A stretch of DNA of 64,000 bases from Umbilicaria muhlenbergii (GCA_000611775.1 KK106981.1:1190162-1254161); one strand, 5' to 3'. Counted from the first letter of the stretch, positions 35,324 through 47,048 are shown. The notes: generated by a model not told the origin, from the letters alone. Translations and numbers: made by a program.

Positions 35324-36184
35324 AAGATTAACTTACGTTGCCCGTCATGTTTGATGGGAGGTTGCCTAAGACATACTTCTAGCCTAGACAGTCAAGGACG
35401 TGGCCTCGATAACCTCCAGGCTGGAAAGTTAACAGAGGGCCTCCATGACGATTAGAGCAAACCCTGTACGATCTCATATTCTGTACCCGTACGATTCCGC
35501 CCGCAGCGCCGGCAATACATTCCGACAGATGCAAGCAACTTACTGCTGTGTGACCATCACAATCTTCCAAGCAGACAGACTTGGTGTGAACTTACCTGAG
35601 GTAGGATGCGTTGAGTAGGGGGTCCAAAATATCGAGAAATTTATGCCTCGGAGGATCATCAGGGCCATCTGTAACATTACCGACAGAGAGCATTGAAAGC
35701 ATGCCGAAGGAAACAATGATAGAGAAAATAGAAAGTCGTCATTCCTGTTCAAGAAACTGAAGAGAATCAGTAAGGCCTGGAGGGCTTCTTATTCATATAT
35801 TAACTGGACCTGGTGCATCATCTCATTACGCTAGCAAACATGGAGTCACTACACTTGGAGAATATACTGCAGCGGGAGGAAACCCAGCACTAGTAAACAA
35901 GAATCAAGCGTATACATTTCCAGTACTCAGGTCAAGAGCAATCACATTGAGTGACATCTAAATACTCTGAGAGTCCTCACAGCGACCTAGGACAGAACCC
36001 GCGTTGTAAGCCTAGAATAGTCTAGCGTGTGTTAGGGCAAGCCTCAGCTAGCTGCTCGCTTAGCCTTTGGCTCAACTCCTATGCAGTTTTCCCCACGCCA
36101 GACCTTAGGCTAAAAAGCTTTTTAACCACCAAAGGCTCAGAATGATTGAATCAGCAGTGATAGAAAATTTGCAAAAAATATAAT
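35324..36184. other. Gene-free spacer before the tRNA-like locus
   Basis: No coding frame was recognised. A run of six A (36173-36178) at its right end would be a pol III terminator for the minus-strand tRNA-like locus. Confidence 0.45.
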
Positions 36185-36342
36185 GGAGACGCGGGGAATC
36201 GAACCCCCTAGATTGAACATTTAGTATAATAGTTAACTGAGACTTATCAGGCTTAGTTTTGAACTTACGGACCACCTCTATTTGTTTCAATCATGTATAT
36301 CACGCATGCTAAAGAGGTATTATACCACTAAACCACATCCCC
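36185..36342 (-). tRNA. tRNA-Ala(AGC)-like locus with extra internal sequence
   Basis: Read on the minus strand, the 5' end GGGGATG pairs over seven positions with the 3' CGTCTCC, including the G3:U70 wobble that marks alanine tRNAs. An exact pol III A box (TGGTTTAGTGG, 36325-36335) and B box (GGTTCGATTCC, 36195-36205) are present. The anticodon stem CCTCT/AGAGG closes a loop with anticodon AGC if an intron of about 26 nt follows position 37. A T6 terminator lies seven bases past the 3' end. The oddity is about 60 further nucleotides between the anticodon arm and the good T arm, containing a weaker T-arm-like block. It may be a hybrid of two tandem tRNA genes, or a pseudogene. The pocket is AT-rich, so a mitochondrial origin was considered. 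Confidence 0.45.
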
Positions 36343-37271
36343 TGGGAATTAAAGAAGCAGCGGCTTATTTTAATATATATTTCATTGTGTAATACGGCAT
36401 TCACTAATTTATTTACGGAGACAGACTCCGGAAGATAATTAAAGCAATTAAAATACATAAATAAAACAAACCAAATAACTTTACAACATCAATAAATATA
36501 AAAGAGCACTCTTTTACTAAGTAACAATGTCAATTAAATTTATAAATAATGTAGTTAATAGTTCTGATATGTTTTTCATTTAAGTAGATAAGTTACCTCC
36601 GCTGCAATGCTTCTTAATAACTCAACAAGTCATAAACAATTATAAACGCAATAATTGTATAGGTTACATGATAATATATTATTTTAAACTCTCCTCACTC
36701 TCCTAAATGCTGAATTATGAAGGAGACTCTTTACTTGAAGTTGTTATTTATCAAGTATCATAATATTGCGCCTGCTGTTTTATCTATTGTGCTATTTGTC
36801 AAGATCGATCTTACATTAGCGTGTTTTACTGCTCTTATCCAAGGCTTGCTCTGAAGCGTCAAGGGTAAGTTGAGATCAGTCAGGTGAGCTCTTAGTTTAT
36901 ATAATTATTTAAAGTTGTGCGACATAGGGTTTTCTTTGTTTGTGGCGTTGAGGCATTCCTTGTATAACTGGCAATTCACTTCTAGTGTTCTACTGCTTGG
37001 CCTTATCAAGCAGTGTATTAAAGAGCGTCAAGAGATTATTTTCAAGTTTAACATCTATCAGTATATCGGAGACAAGCGAACATCACACACCTAGGTGCAG
37101 ACATGATTGTGACAAAAGCACAAAGGCTCTTCAACAGCAAACGCGGTCAACCATTATTGTCAGCTACGTAAAGTGGGTACGGGGGAGATCCAGTCGTATC
37201 CTCTGCCCATTGGGTAACATGGTCGCAGAGCGCTTCATGAATTCTCCAAACCCCGGTACATTTAGGTACCG
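36343..37271. other. AT-rich pocket without genes
   Basis: From about 36360 to 36780 the sequence is strikingly AT-rich compared with both sides and has no open frame of interest. It could be an old mitochondrial insertion or a mutated repeat; nothing in it was recognised. Composition returns to normal near 37000. Confidence 0.5.
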
Positions 37272-37373
37272 GGCATTGCAATATGTTAGGCATTGCAATA
37301 TGTTAGGCATTGCAATATGTTAGGCATTGCAATATGTTAGGCATTGCAATATGTTAGGCATTGCAATATGTTA
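37272..37373. repeat. Six perfect tandem copies of a 17-bp unit
   Basis: The unit GGCATTGCAATATGTTA is repeated six times without a single mismatch (6 x 17 = 102 bp). Each unit includes the 8-bp palindrome ATTGCAAT. There is no spacer variation, so it is a minisatellite, not a CRISPR array. The perfect identity implies recent expansion. Confidence 0.97.
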
Positions 37374-37665
37374 TCATCATTAATGCGTAACGAGATTGTC
37401 GAGCGATCTGCGCAAGCCCACCTGGCGAGCTTGCTTAGGGGGTATTCGACCAACTAGACGAGGCGATGAAGATGGGATTGAGGCTGCAGCTGACTGCTGT
37501 AGTGTTTCGCCGTAGATTGCCCAATGCCCGTTGATTGCGAGCAACAACGGCAGTAAGAGAGGATTAGTTTAGTGGAGGAGGGGGAAGAAGATCCATCACA
37601 AACCCCTAATTGCAGATTCCAACCATCCCCGTTCTTCGGAAAAACACGCACGTTCGAGCTGTCAA
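37374..37665. other. Spacer between minisatellite and hypothetical ORF
   Basis: A 116-codon minus-strand frame (37454-37804) overlaps the next ORF in another frame and is taken as a shadow. Nothing else is seen. Confidence 0.4.
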
Positions 37666-38193
37666 TCACTTGCGTTTCACGTACCTGAATCGCCGACACC
37701 AGCGCTCCCCAATGTCTTCCGCATATTTCTGGCTGCTGTCGAAGACGAAGAGAGACAGGTTGACATCCGCGGAATGCTGCAGGAACTGAGTAGGCCGAGG
37801 ACATTCATTGTTACTCCATCGGCCCTCGAGATTGTGATCACGATCTTCTACTTCTCTTGGCGACGTTGACCGTCCCCAGCTTTTGAACAAGCGTGCCGAC
37901 TTTGGCGTTGTGTGGCACCTCCTCAGAAGTGCTTCGCTCGCTGATTCTTGCTCCTCGGCCCCCATGTTCGTGTACCTGCGGTTGCCATTGAACACAAAGA
38001 GAGACACTTCGGTGTCCGCAAAATGCTCCAAGGACTGAAATAGGCCGATAACGTTCGTGGTCAATCCGTCAATCTGTGAGATTGTTACAACGATGTTTTT
38101 CTCCTCTTGAAGGCATTGGCTGACTCGCTGCCGCAAGGCCGGGAGTTCCAGTCTGCTCGATGTCCAGATGTTGGTGTTTGACGGGACTGCCAT
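37666..38193 (-). CDS. Hypothetical ORF with internal duplication (175 aa)
   Basis: The open frame gives 175 aa without a recognised family. Two parts are alike: SLEHFADTEVSLFVFNGNRRYT (about residues 54-75) and FLQHSADVNLSLFVFDSSQKYA further on. The likeness extends upstream in the DNA: NIVVTISQIDGLTTNVIGLF in the first half has a counterpart in a shifted frame in the second half. The gene therefore looks like a partial tandem duplication of about 230 bp with a later frame slip, so the second half may be partly nonsense. It may be an intact small gene, part of a longer spliced gene, or a relic. Confidence 0.35.
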   Translation of the reverse strand: MAVPSNTNIWTSSRLELPALRQRVSQCLQEEKNIVVTISQIDGLTTNVIGLFQSLEHFADTEVSLFVFNGNRRYTNMGAEEQESASEALLRRCHTTPKSARLFKSWGRSTSPREVEDRDHNLEGRWSNNECPRPTQFLQHSADVNLSLFVFDSSQKYAEDIGERWCRRFRYVKRK

Positions 38194-38423
38194 CAGGACG
38201 ACCGGGGCCTCGACTGCTGGACATTGGCAGTTGCAGTCTAGATGCTTGCTGTTGTAAGGAACGATTATTTAGAGGCCAAATAAATGTATTGTATCTGCCT
38301 AAATATCGCCCAAATGATATAAATGAACGTGAGGAAGAAAGCAGAAACTCGAGGCTTTCAAGCCGTTAATATACATGTTAAGGAGCTTTTCGCTAAGCCA
38401 AAACATACGTACACCCATGACGT
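38194..38423. other. Flank of the LTR retrotransposon, including the left target duplication
   Basis: No gene is present. The last four bases (38420-38423, ACGT) are repeated at 47234-47237 directly after the element, as expected for an integrase-made target-site duplication. Confidence 0.7.
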
Positions 38424-38608
38424 TGTCGAGGGGTTAGTCAGCGCCTTGGCACATTAGTGCCAAAACAGGAGTTTTCTTGAAGTTTTCTCAAGCTTTGCTT
38501 CGAGCTTTCCTAACCACCAGTTAGCAAGTCGAATGAAGCACTTCTTTGCTAATGGTCCCTATTCAAGTAATTGACTGAATTGAACCCATCCGTAATCGCC
38601 CTTCTTCA
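38424..38608 (+). repeat. 5' LTR (185 bp)
   Basis: It starts TGTCGAGGGG and ends CGCCCTTCTTCA, so it has the TG...CA ends of LTRs. It matches the copy at 47049-47233 at all but one position. Unlike the interior it retains several CG dinucleotides, including three TCGA words. Confidence 0.95.
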
Positions 38609-38702
38609 TTGGAGCCGAAGGCGGGGCTGTCAACGCCAACATTGAATAAGCTAATACATTCAATTTTCCCCGAAGGACTGAGAAGGTCTCGAAGGACTGA
38701 GA

Positions 38703-38770
38703 CAGTGTGAAGACCTTAAAGGAACAAGGCACCCATCAACAGTGTGAAGACCTTAAAGGAACAAGGCACC
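38703..38770. repeat. 31-bp tandem duplication, period 37, in the element leader
   Basis: Two copies of a 31-bp block beginning CAGTGTGAAGACC (38703-38733 and 38740-38770) lie between the 5' LTR and gag. They are identical, so the duplication is young or was copied with the element. Confidence 0.85.
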
Positions 38771-39022
38771 ATTCATCAAAGAACTGAGTTTAGGAGAGAC
38801 CTGACGGACCGTGACAGTCCTTGTTGAGTCAATATATTCAATACCTGGAGCATCATTAGCCCCTTTTCTTTTCTTCATGACACGTCAGTGAGCTACGTCA
38901 CTGGATATTCTCCTCACCTCTCAGATACTGAAATAGAGAGAACCCTATTCTAATTCATGATCAAGGGATGATTACCGCTTATAGAACAATCTGAGCAGAC
39001 CTCTCATCAATATCAACTCTCA

Positions 39023-40000
39023 TTGAACTTACCTTTACGTCTGAAGAGCTTCAATCCACAGACCTTCCCGTCAGATCCAATGCATACAGCAAGGATGAGC
39101 CATTCCACAATCAAGTCATTTCACGGCCTTCAGGATGACAAGAAAGACTCAGAGGAATATCTGAAGAATGTGAAATTCTTCTACAACAATGATTACACTG
39201 ACTCAAAAGTCTCAAATGAACCAAATCACAAAGAGATCACCTCATGAGTACTCTTCCGTCAGCACCTCAAGAGTGATGCAGTTAAATGATACTTTGACCT
39301 ACCTAAGGCCACAAAGGGAGACTGGACTGTATTGAAGCAAACATTTCAAGAAGACTACAAACTGAAGGATGACAAGAAGGTGAAGACTTTCATGCTCTGA
39401 CAGCAAGTCTCCTTATTGAGTCAATCAGATGATGAGATCATAGCAGCATACCTTAGACGGGTGAAGGACCTTTTCAGGAGACTGCCTGCTTGTCTTCTTA
39501 TCATAGGTTTCAATGTAATGCAGGGAATGCAAGATCTGAATGAATGAAGCTGAATAACCTTTGAGTGCGCCAAAGATCAAGACTATACCTTCATGAAAGT
39601 TAAGAAGAACATCATAGCGGCTTATCAAGTTATTGATCAGAATAGCTCATTTGATGCAGAGTACACTGAATCAACAGGACTCTCAGGAGCCTCAATCAAA
39701 TTATTTAAAGTCATCAGAGAGGACTGAAATCAGCAAATACTCCCTTTCATTCTACAAGGAATGTGAGCTCTAGCCACACAGAGTGAGATCATCATGAACA
39801 CCCTGATCAGATCATTCAATCAAGGTAATGCTTTGTCATCCAGAGGACAAGAGGACTATAGAGGTGAGCATGAAGAAAACTGAGGAGGAGTTAAGGAGGT
39901 TAACTCAAATGTGAAATGTTTCACATGTGAGGAGAAAGGTCACTACTCATCATCCTGCCCTTACTTGAATCAATGACTCAGAGCCTCAAGTTGAGACGCT
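39023..40000 (+). other. gag region of the first Ty3/Gypsy element (fossil)
   Basis: The region encodes capsid/nucleocapsid-type sequence, ending in a CX2CX4HX4C zinc knuckle at 39917-39958 with a typical basic and aromatic setting. It is broken in many places. Assignment rests on the knuckle, the position directly after the leader and the helical, charged capsid-like text before it. Confidence 0.7.
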
Positions 40001-40699
40001 CCCTTCACAGCTCCTTCAGCAATCATGGCAAGAGCAGCTCTCCCAGATGACTATAACCCTTAATATCAGCAAGATCAATGAAGTGATTCATCATCTGATG
40101 ATTACTCATACTATGATCAAGAGAATCAAGGATCTGAGTATAACCTAATTGCAGCATTCCTGCTGATGTCATCAATGCTGACATCAGCACTGAACCCAGC
40201 TCTGGCAGCAGTTACTCATGAAGGTAGAATTCAAAAAAAGGGTGTGACACAGCAGACCACACAAGAAAAAGCTATGAATCAATGAAATGCCTGAATCAAC
40301 AATGAATACCAACGGTCTCAACAGCCTGTCAGCGTTCACGCTCAACCCCTGATAATCCTCAATCAACATCTAAGTAGACGCTTGAATAACAAGAACCTGT
40401 CACTGTTGAGTGATTCAGCACAGTCACAAAATATGACAGTTGAAGAGGAGTATGAATACCCTTCTGAGTCTCCTGTCATGAGGGCGCCTCAGGTGAAGGT
40501 TGAAAATAATCATGTAAAGAAATTGATCCACTCAAGGCAAATCAAGGTGCTGGACCCTATCCGGGCCATAAAAGGCGGTCAATGATTCAACATTCATCAG
40601 GTTATGAGTCTGAAAGTAACCCTCTCATTGAGTCAATTGCTTAATGAATCACAGCAACTCTGAAGGGAATTCACCTTTAACCTTCAGTCATCTACACCA

Positions 40700-43600
40700 A
40701 GATATCAGGTGAAGAGGGCAACCAAGGAATCAATCATATCTGAAGCAGCAGTGAGTCATGACAATGACTCATCACCCTCAACAGTCATTAGCATGACCTT
40801 GCCAGATGATGGAGAAACATCCTCTATGTTTTGTATCACCTGGCTCAGATCAATAAAAGCCTCAAGAACCTTGATTGATATCAGTTTCATTGTGAACATT
40901 GTAAGTGAACGCATGTTGAATCAACTACTCAAGCAGTTGATTCATTCAGACGGGCACCTCAATATCAACTTGACTGATGACAACAAGTGCACTCTCCACA
41001 ACTATACTTGGCTAGACGTCAACGTGAGAGGGGTGAAGGTGATGATTCAGGCCTACATTCTCTCAGTTACCACATATGACCTATTATTAGGCCTTAAATG
41101 GCAAAGACAAGTGAGGATGAACATCAACTTCAGTGAGGAAGAAGTGTCTATCCAAGATATCAATGAAAAGGTGGTAATGATTGATTGCTGAGTAGCCTCA
41201 ATTGAGGTCCTTAAGCAAGTCCCCATTGTTGAGATAGGGAAGGAAGATGATGATGACAATGAGAATGACCTCATTGAATCAATCCTTAATGAACCAGAAA
41301 AAGACCAGCGCTGAGCAGGGATTCAGGCCCTCATCAGTGCAAACCTGACCCTGATATGAAAGAGGCAAGCAAAGCAAATCAGCGTCAGGCCCTCAGATTG
41401 ATAATCACAGAGTTAATTCAAGGAGAAGGAATCAAGGAAGGAGATGAATCACTTGAGCAAGAAGATAAAATCTATGATGATGAGGATTCCTCAAGAATGA
41501 TAGCTCTGACACTGAAGGATGAGATCTTAGGGGAACATGAGAGAAATGAGTCAGCAAAGCAAGAATCTCAAGATGAGTATCACACCTCATTCTTGTTGCG
41601 GACCATTGAATGATTTCTCACAACAAGGCGGCCGCAGCCAAGACAGCTAAGTGAGGAAAGTGAAGAAATGATCACAGATTGATTCAATGAATCAGGCATC
41701 TTCATAGGATCAAAAGCAGAAACAATGAAGCAGAGGTTTAAAGCTAGATGACTGCTGTATACTTGAAAGGACTGCTTTGCCGCCATCATGCAGGAAATTC
41801 AACCAACTGATCTAATAGAGCATTCAATCAACTTGACCCCTGACGTGAAGTCATGCAGAGGGAAACTACCTCAATATACCTCACAAGAGAGGGAATTCGC
41901 AAATCAAATCTTCTCAGAATTAGAGGAGGCAGGCATTATTGCTCAAATGAGTAGTGATTGAGCAGCAAGAATCAAATTCCCCTCAAAGAAGAAAGAATCT
42001 GATCAGCTTAAAGTAGTACATAACTTCATCCCAGTCAACAAATGCATCATCAAGTCAGAATATCTGATGCATCAGTTGAAAGAAGTGCTGAAAACTCTGA
42101 TCAAGCTGAAATCTTCCTGCTATTTCAGCACTGACGCTTCAAACAGTTATTGAGCTGTTTCAATCAAACCTGAAGATGAGTATAAGGCTGGCATCATCAC
42201 CTCACACGGCCAATATGCATACTGATGAATGAGTCAAGGCCTCAAAGGTGCTTCACACACCTACTCTCAGTTTACAGACTTAATTTTTGAGTCAATACCT
42301 TGAAATGAATGCACCAAGGAGGCCAGAATGCCAACTATTATCAGGAATCATGAGAATGTAGCAATGACCTCATTTATGAATGATCATGCAGCATCAGCCA
42401 CTGACTTTGAAATCCTCTATTAATTTCTGAAATTCAGCTACTTCCTGAGGGTAGCATTCAGACTGATATACCTCAATCCTCTCAAGACTGTCATATTTAC
42501 TGATAGCCTGAATCTGTTGAGCTTCACTGGTGAGCCTGGAAATATCAGACCCTCTATAAAGCATCATGAGAAAATTTCAAATTGATCAAAATCACAGAAT
42601 CAGGCGCAACTGAATGAGTTCCTTTACTTAACCCCCTTCCTCTGGAATTTCATACCAGGATGAGCGGAGCATGTACTCATAATGAAGCAAGCATACCTGA
42701 AGCAGGTAGCTGCAGACTCAGTCAAAGAGAAAGTGAAACCTGATATTGAGGACTGTGATGAAGATCTCACAAAACCCGCTTGATTGAAAAGATTGCATCA
42801 TACCATCATATGGAAAAAATGAGTGAAATGAATAGGCTCAAATGATTTCATATGAGGGGAGGAACAGCAGAAATCCTTTGATCACATCAAGCAGAGCATA
42901 TCATTCAATGCCATGACTGAAGTGGACCTCAAGGTCCAGTACCACCTCATAACTGACACAAGCAAAAACTGTATCAGGGGGGTATTGTTTCAATTGCAGG
43001 ACACCCTGATGAATGAGGACCTAACATTAAAGAATTGAGTAAAGGTCAAGATCATAATGTTCCTGTTGTATCAACTGAATGACGCTGAAACTCGCTATTC
43101 AAACATGAAAAGGGAATGTTTGACAGTAGTGAGGTGCTTAGTGGAAGTCTGATGATTAATTATGAGTAACAAATCTCCTGTAATGATCTATACTGACCAT
43201 CAAGCGTTGAAGTCTATACTCACTCAAGGAACAGACGGTCATGGATGCATAACAGCATGACAAGATTGATTGAATGAGTATGACTACATCATTCACCACC
43301 AGCAGGCCAGCGATTCAATGATAAACATCACAGATGGATTGAGCTGACTATCAGTTGAATTAGTGAATGAATTCACCTCAGAAGACTCTTCATGCATGGT
43401 CATGCTCATACTCCCTGACAATTGAACCACACACACCAATGTCAGACCGTTGGTTGATGGATATGCAGAAAAGAAATGGCAAAAGTTTAATGAGTCAAAA
43501 CTAATGAAGTGAATAGTTCAATACCTGAGGTTCAGAAGAGAAGGTCTCAGAGAAATTCCTTAAACTGAACTGCATGCACTTATGAGGAAGATTTCAAGAT

Positions 43601-44560
43601 ACAGCCTCACAGACAGATCAGGTCAACTGCTTTATACAGAAACAAATGAGGTTAAGTCACTGTGCCTGATTGAAGAGGAAATCCTCAAAATTCTATCATA
43701 CATGCATGACACCTGTGAGCACTACAGTGATTTGATCACCTTGAACAGGTTAATTGATGAAGCATACTGACTGACTTGAGCTCATGATGTCAGGGCATGA
43801 TGCTGCTCCTGTTCAACTTGTCAGCTCAAGGGGCATAAAATTGAAAAAAGGGAATTGAGGCATCTGCAGCAGTTTGAACTCATGTCAATGATAAGTATTG
43901 ACTTCCTTAAATTAATCAAGTCAGCCTGCAGTGCTACTGAGCATAAATACATCCTTCTGATGATCAATTATTATACTCAGTTTGTTTGATTGATGTCATA
44001 CAAGTTCTGCACATAAGCAGAAGTTGCTGACCTTCTCTGCAATCACATTGTTCTCATATTTAAATGAGCAAAGGTGATCTATAGTGACAATGAATCTCAC
44101 TTTACTGGGAAAGATATCAAGGCGATATTCAAAGCTCATGAAGTAACTCATATGACAGCATCAGTAACTCATCCATCATCAGTCAGACTGATTGAATGAA
44201 ATGTTCAATTGATGCTATCTCAACTATGAGTGAATTGCATAAATGCAGCAACATCAGACACCTGGTCTCAGTATATACTTGAAATCACACTGAGCATCAA
44301 CACCTGATTGATTCAAGTTCACAGGTACAGTTCAGCTGAACTTCTTTTGAGGTATAAGCTGAGATTGGCTCATTTTGACACACATCCGCTTAAGCTACCA
44401 ACATGGACTGATGAAATGAAAGTGGAAGTGAACAAAGCCCATGGCCTCTATGTGACTATTAGAGATGAAAACTGAGGATGTGCTATCAACTCACTAACAA
44501 CGCATCAAGGAAAGAATGAAGCAATGTGAACTACAACTCAGGAATTACCCAAAGCTGAGG
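40700..44560 (+). other. pol region of the first Ty3/Gypsy element (fossil)
   Basis: In order there are an aspartic-protease-like domain (about 40830-41110), reverse transcriptase (about 41800-42560), RNase H (about 42880-43330) and integrase (about 43580-44500, zinc-finger part followed by the catalytic core with an SDNESHFTGK block). Domain order is that of Ty3/Gypsy. The whole stretch is decayed with many dozens of interruptions and is non-functional as it stands. The longest surviving open piece (40709-41191) covers the protease. Confidence 0.75.
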
Positions 44561-45208
44561 ATCTGATGTTAGTGAGAGATACTCAGTTAAATAATCAGTG
44601 AGGAAGGAAATTGAAAGCAAGATGAAGAGAACTGAGGATACTGATTTAAACAATGAAAGAGAATCTCAGTGGCTGGACAAAGATACTTTATGATGATGGG
44701 AAGCTCAAGAGATATCATATGCAGGACATGAAGAAGTACATAGTCTGACTTCAAGCTGAAAAGAAAAAAGAGATTCAAACATATGAGCCATTGAACAATG
44801 ATAACCAAGATGATTCAAAGCTCATGGATGAAACAGCAATGGCAGCCTTGCCACATTCATTCTATGGCACCACCCCTACTGTTCAAACGGAACAAACTGG
44901 AATGAAGTATGCAGGAGTACTGAGCCAAAGGGCAGTGATACTGCCAACAACAACATACTGAGTGAGCTCAGTATTTCATGGTAATGGGGGGGTGGTGCTA
45001 CCATGAATGCCCTCAATACAACAATTGCTCATGCTCATGATTGCTGCTCACAATTGCTTACACTTACCTATCACTAGACTGAGCTCCTGACTGAGCTCCT
45101 GGCATTCACGCTAATATGAGCTCATTGCATCAATAAAACTATCACATCATTACCCTCTACATCCAGGAATCACGGCGGAGGAGTTTAACCTTACTTAGCC
45201 AGATCTGA

Positions 45209-45320
45209 TATGACGTCTGATGATGAAGTTCTCTCATATGACGTCTGATGATGAAGTTCTCTCATATGACGTCTGAAGATGAAGTTCTCTCATATGACGT
45301 CTGAAGATGAAGTTCTCTCA
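45209..45320. repeat. Four tandem copies of a 28-bp unit inside the element
   Basis: The unit starts TATGACGTCTGA and ends TTCTCTCA. Copies 1 and 2 are alike, and copies 3 and 4 share one substitution, which suggests stepwise duplication. Each contains TGACGTC, an ATF/CREB-like TGACGTCA minus its last base. It lies in the non-coding stretch between integrase and the 3' open frame, where it could be regulatory for that frame. Confidence 0.9.
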
Positions 45321-45739
45321 GCCTTACCTCACTTAGGGTGATTCAAATGATGAGGTGATGATAATTCAAATCTGACTTCTACAACCACCATTCCACCACC
45401 ATTTCTCCATCATAATCAGCCACCATGACCTACAAATAGGCTCACAACACCCTTTAATCATCAAAGCTTTAGGTCACCAAGCCCTAGGTCACTTCTGACA
45501 ATGATTTCACCTCAAACTCACTCAAAGATCAGTCTCTGAGCTCATGGAAATCTCACTTCAAACCCTTCTTCAAAACCTGCCTTCAAACCTCACCTCACCT
45601 CACTTCACATCATTAAAGGAACGCCTAACATAGGTGTCCTGATTCAGTCAGATAAAAGAAGCTGTTGCTCAAATTCAGGAATAATCATCACCAACTTATG
45701 AGTCATACGCTTTCATCAGATTAGCTCAACTGATTCACA

Positions 45740-46537
45740 ATGTCAAGCTTCATCTTGATGAACCGCGCCTCAGGCGCTTCTGTGAGCAACGCTTCAGCAG
45801 ACAAACTTTCAGTCAGCAGGGCAAAGTTCATCAACTGCTTCACTGCTATGAACGCCACTGATAAGACTGACTTGACAGGATTGATTCAATGCCATAAAGA
45901 TGCCCTCATGAACCCTGCTTCAGTCAGAAATTCCACTGAGCAGGAGAAGGTGATCCACATTAAGCATGTCAAGTACTTGACATCCTGCTTCAATACCCTG
46001 ACACGTGAGGATGAATGTCATGAGTACTTCACTCACTTCCCTGGCCAGATTAGAGAGATTCTTGAGTATGCAGTGAATGACTCATTGTCCCCTGACCTGG
46101 ACGCCTATCATACCAAGAAAGGGACCGGGCCTGGTGTCTCAGATGAGGCAAAAGCAGCAAAGGAAGCAGCAACCAAGGCTGTGAAGAACACTGATAAGCT
46201 TGTGAGGAACATCATTAGGGCAGTGCTCAAATTGATCAACTCTCATCATGCTGCTTCATTTGACTCAGAGGAACTTGAGACCTCAGCATTGATGAACTTG
46301 AAGGCTATGTTTTTCAAGGGTAACTTGAAAAAGGGAGTGATCTTGAGGATCATGAGATTGAACTCAGAACTCAAGCGTGTTGTTCTCAGGTCCTTTAACA
46401 AGAATGAGTCAATCATGCGTCACCTCATCAATTATGACATTAGCGGTGTGAAGATTCACAAGACAACTGATCTGAATTACCCTCAGACCCGTGGATCTAC
46501 AATCAGGCGTGAGGATATAAAGTACTGCGTGAATTGA
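45740..46537 (+). other. Extra open frame between integrase and the 3' LTR, first part (265 aa)
   Basis: This uninterrupted frame begins MSSFILMNRASGAS. It is Lys/Glu/Asn-rich, mostly helical in appearance, with an Ala/Lys stretch (DEAKAAKEAATKAVKN) near residue 140. There is no signal peptide, membrane helix or envelope-like feature, so the env position is not matched by env-like content. It keeps more CG than gag-pol. I recognise no family. A second open stretch follows downstream (46670-46981, separate entry). Confidence 0.6.
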
Positions 46538-46669
46538 GTCAATGCGCTCAGAGATGAACAAGGGGAGGAAGCACTCATCTTCAAGAAAATGAGTGAAAAA
46601 GGCTGGACATCAGGGTGAGGGTATCACGACTTTCACCATATAATTTCCTCAAAGCAGTGGAGAGAGCAG

Positions 46670-46981
46670 TTGAATGAGTTCAAGAAGTGTCTACACCATG
46701 AGACTGAAGGAGGGGCCTATGAATCAGCTCAGATCTTCAAACGCCAGAAGATTACGGGGGCTGCTGCCATCAACTACATCATTGCAACCTATACTCAGAT
46801 TGCCCCGCTGATGACCAAGCTAACCATGGCCAGACGTGCAGCAGAGGCAGCACGGAGCTTGTCAGAAGCTGAGCAGCTGAAGGCGGCTAATGAGTACATG
46901 ATTGTTCTGAACCAAGTACTGGACCAGACAGTTGTGGTTGTGGTGAAAGCTAGCAAAGATAGTGCCACATGGAAAGGGTAG
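46670..46981 (+). other. Extra open frame, downstream part (103 aa)
   Basis: A further open stretch lies just before the 3' LTR. It is Ala-rich and helical (MARRAAEAARSLSEAEQLKA) and ends about 70 bp before the LTR. With the preceding part it forms a 1.24-kb region having only a couple of interruptions, in sharp contrast to gag-pol. Family unknown. Confidence 0.5.
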
Positions 46982-47034
46982 TTTGATTGGTTCAATTGGC
47001 AAATGTGAGCACCACCGAGGGCGGCGGTCTTTTC

Positions 47035-47046
47035 AGGGAGGGGGAG
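47035..47046 (+). other. Polypurine tract of the first element
   Basis: A run AGGGAGGGGGAG ends two bases before the 3' LTR, the standard place for plus-strand priming in LTR retrotransposons. Confidence 0.75.
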
Positions 47047-47048
47047 CC

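Noticed and set aside
37272-37373. CRISPR-like array
   Set aside because: The units abut with no spacers, and the genome is eukaryotic.
38609-38630. Firm assignment of a tRNA primer for the first element
   Set aside because: The TGGAGCC word after the LTR is placed like a primer-binding site, but I could not match it to a particular tRNA 3' end.
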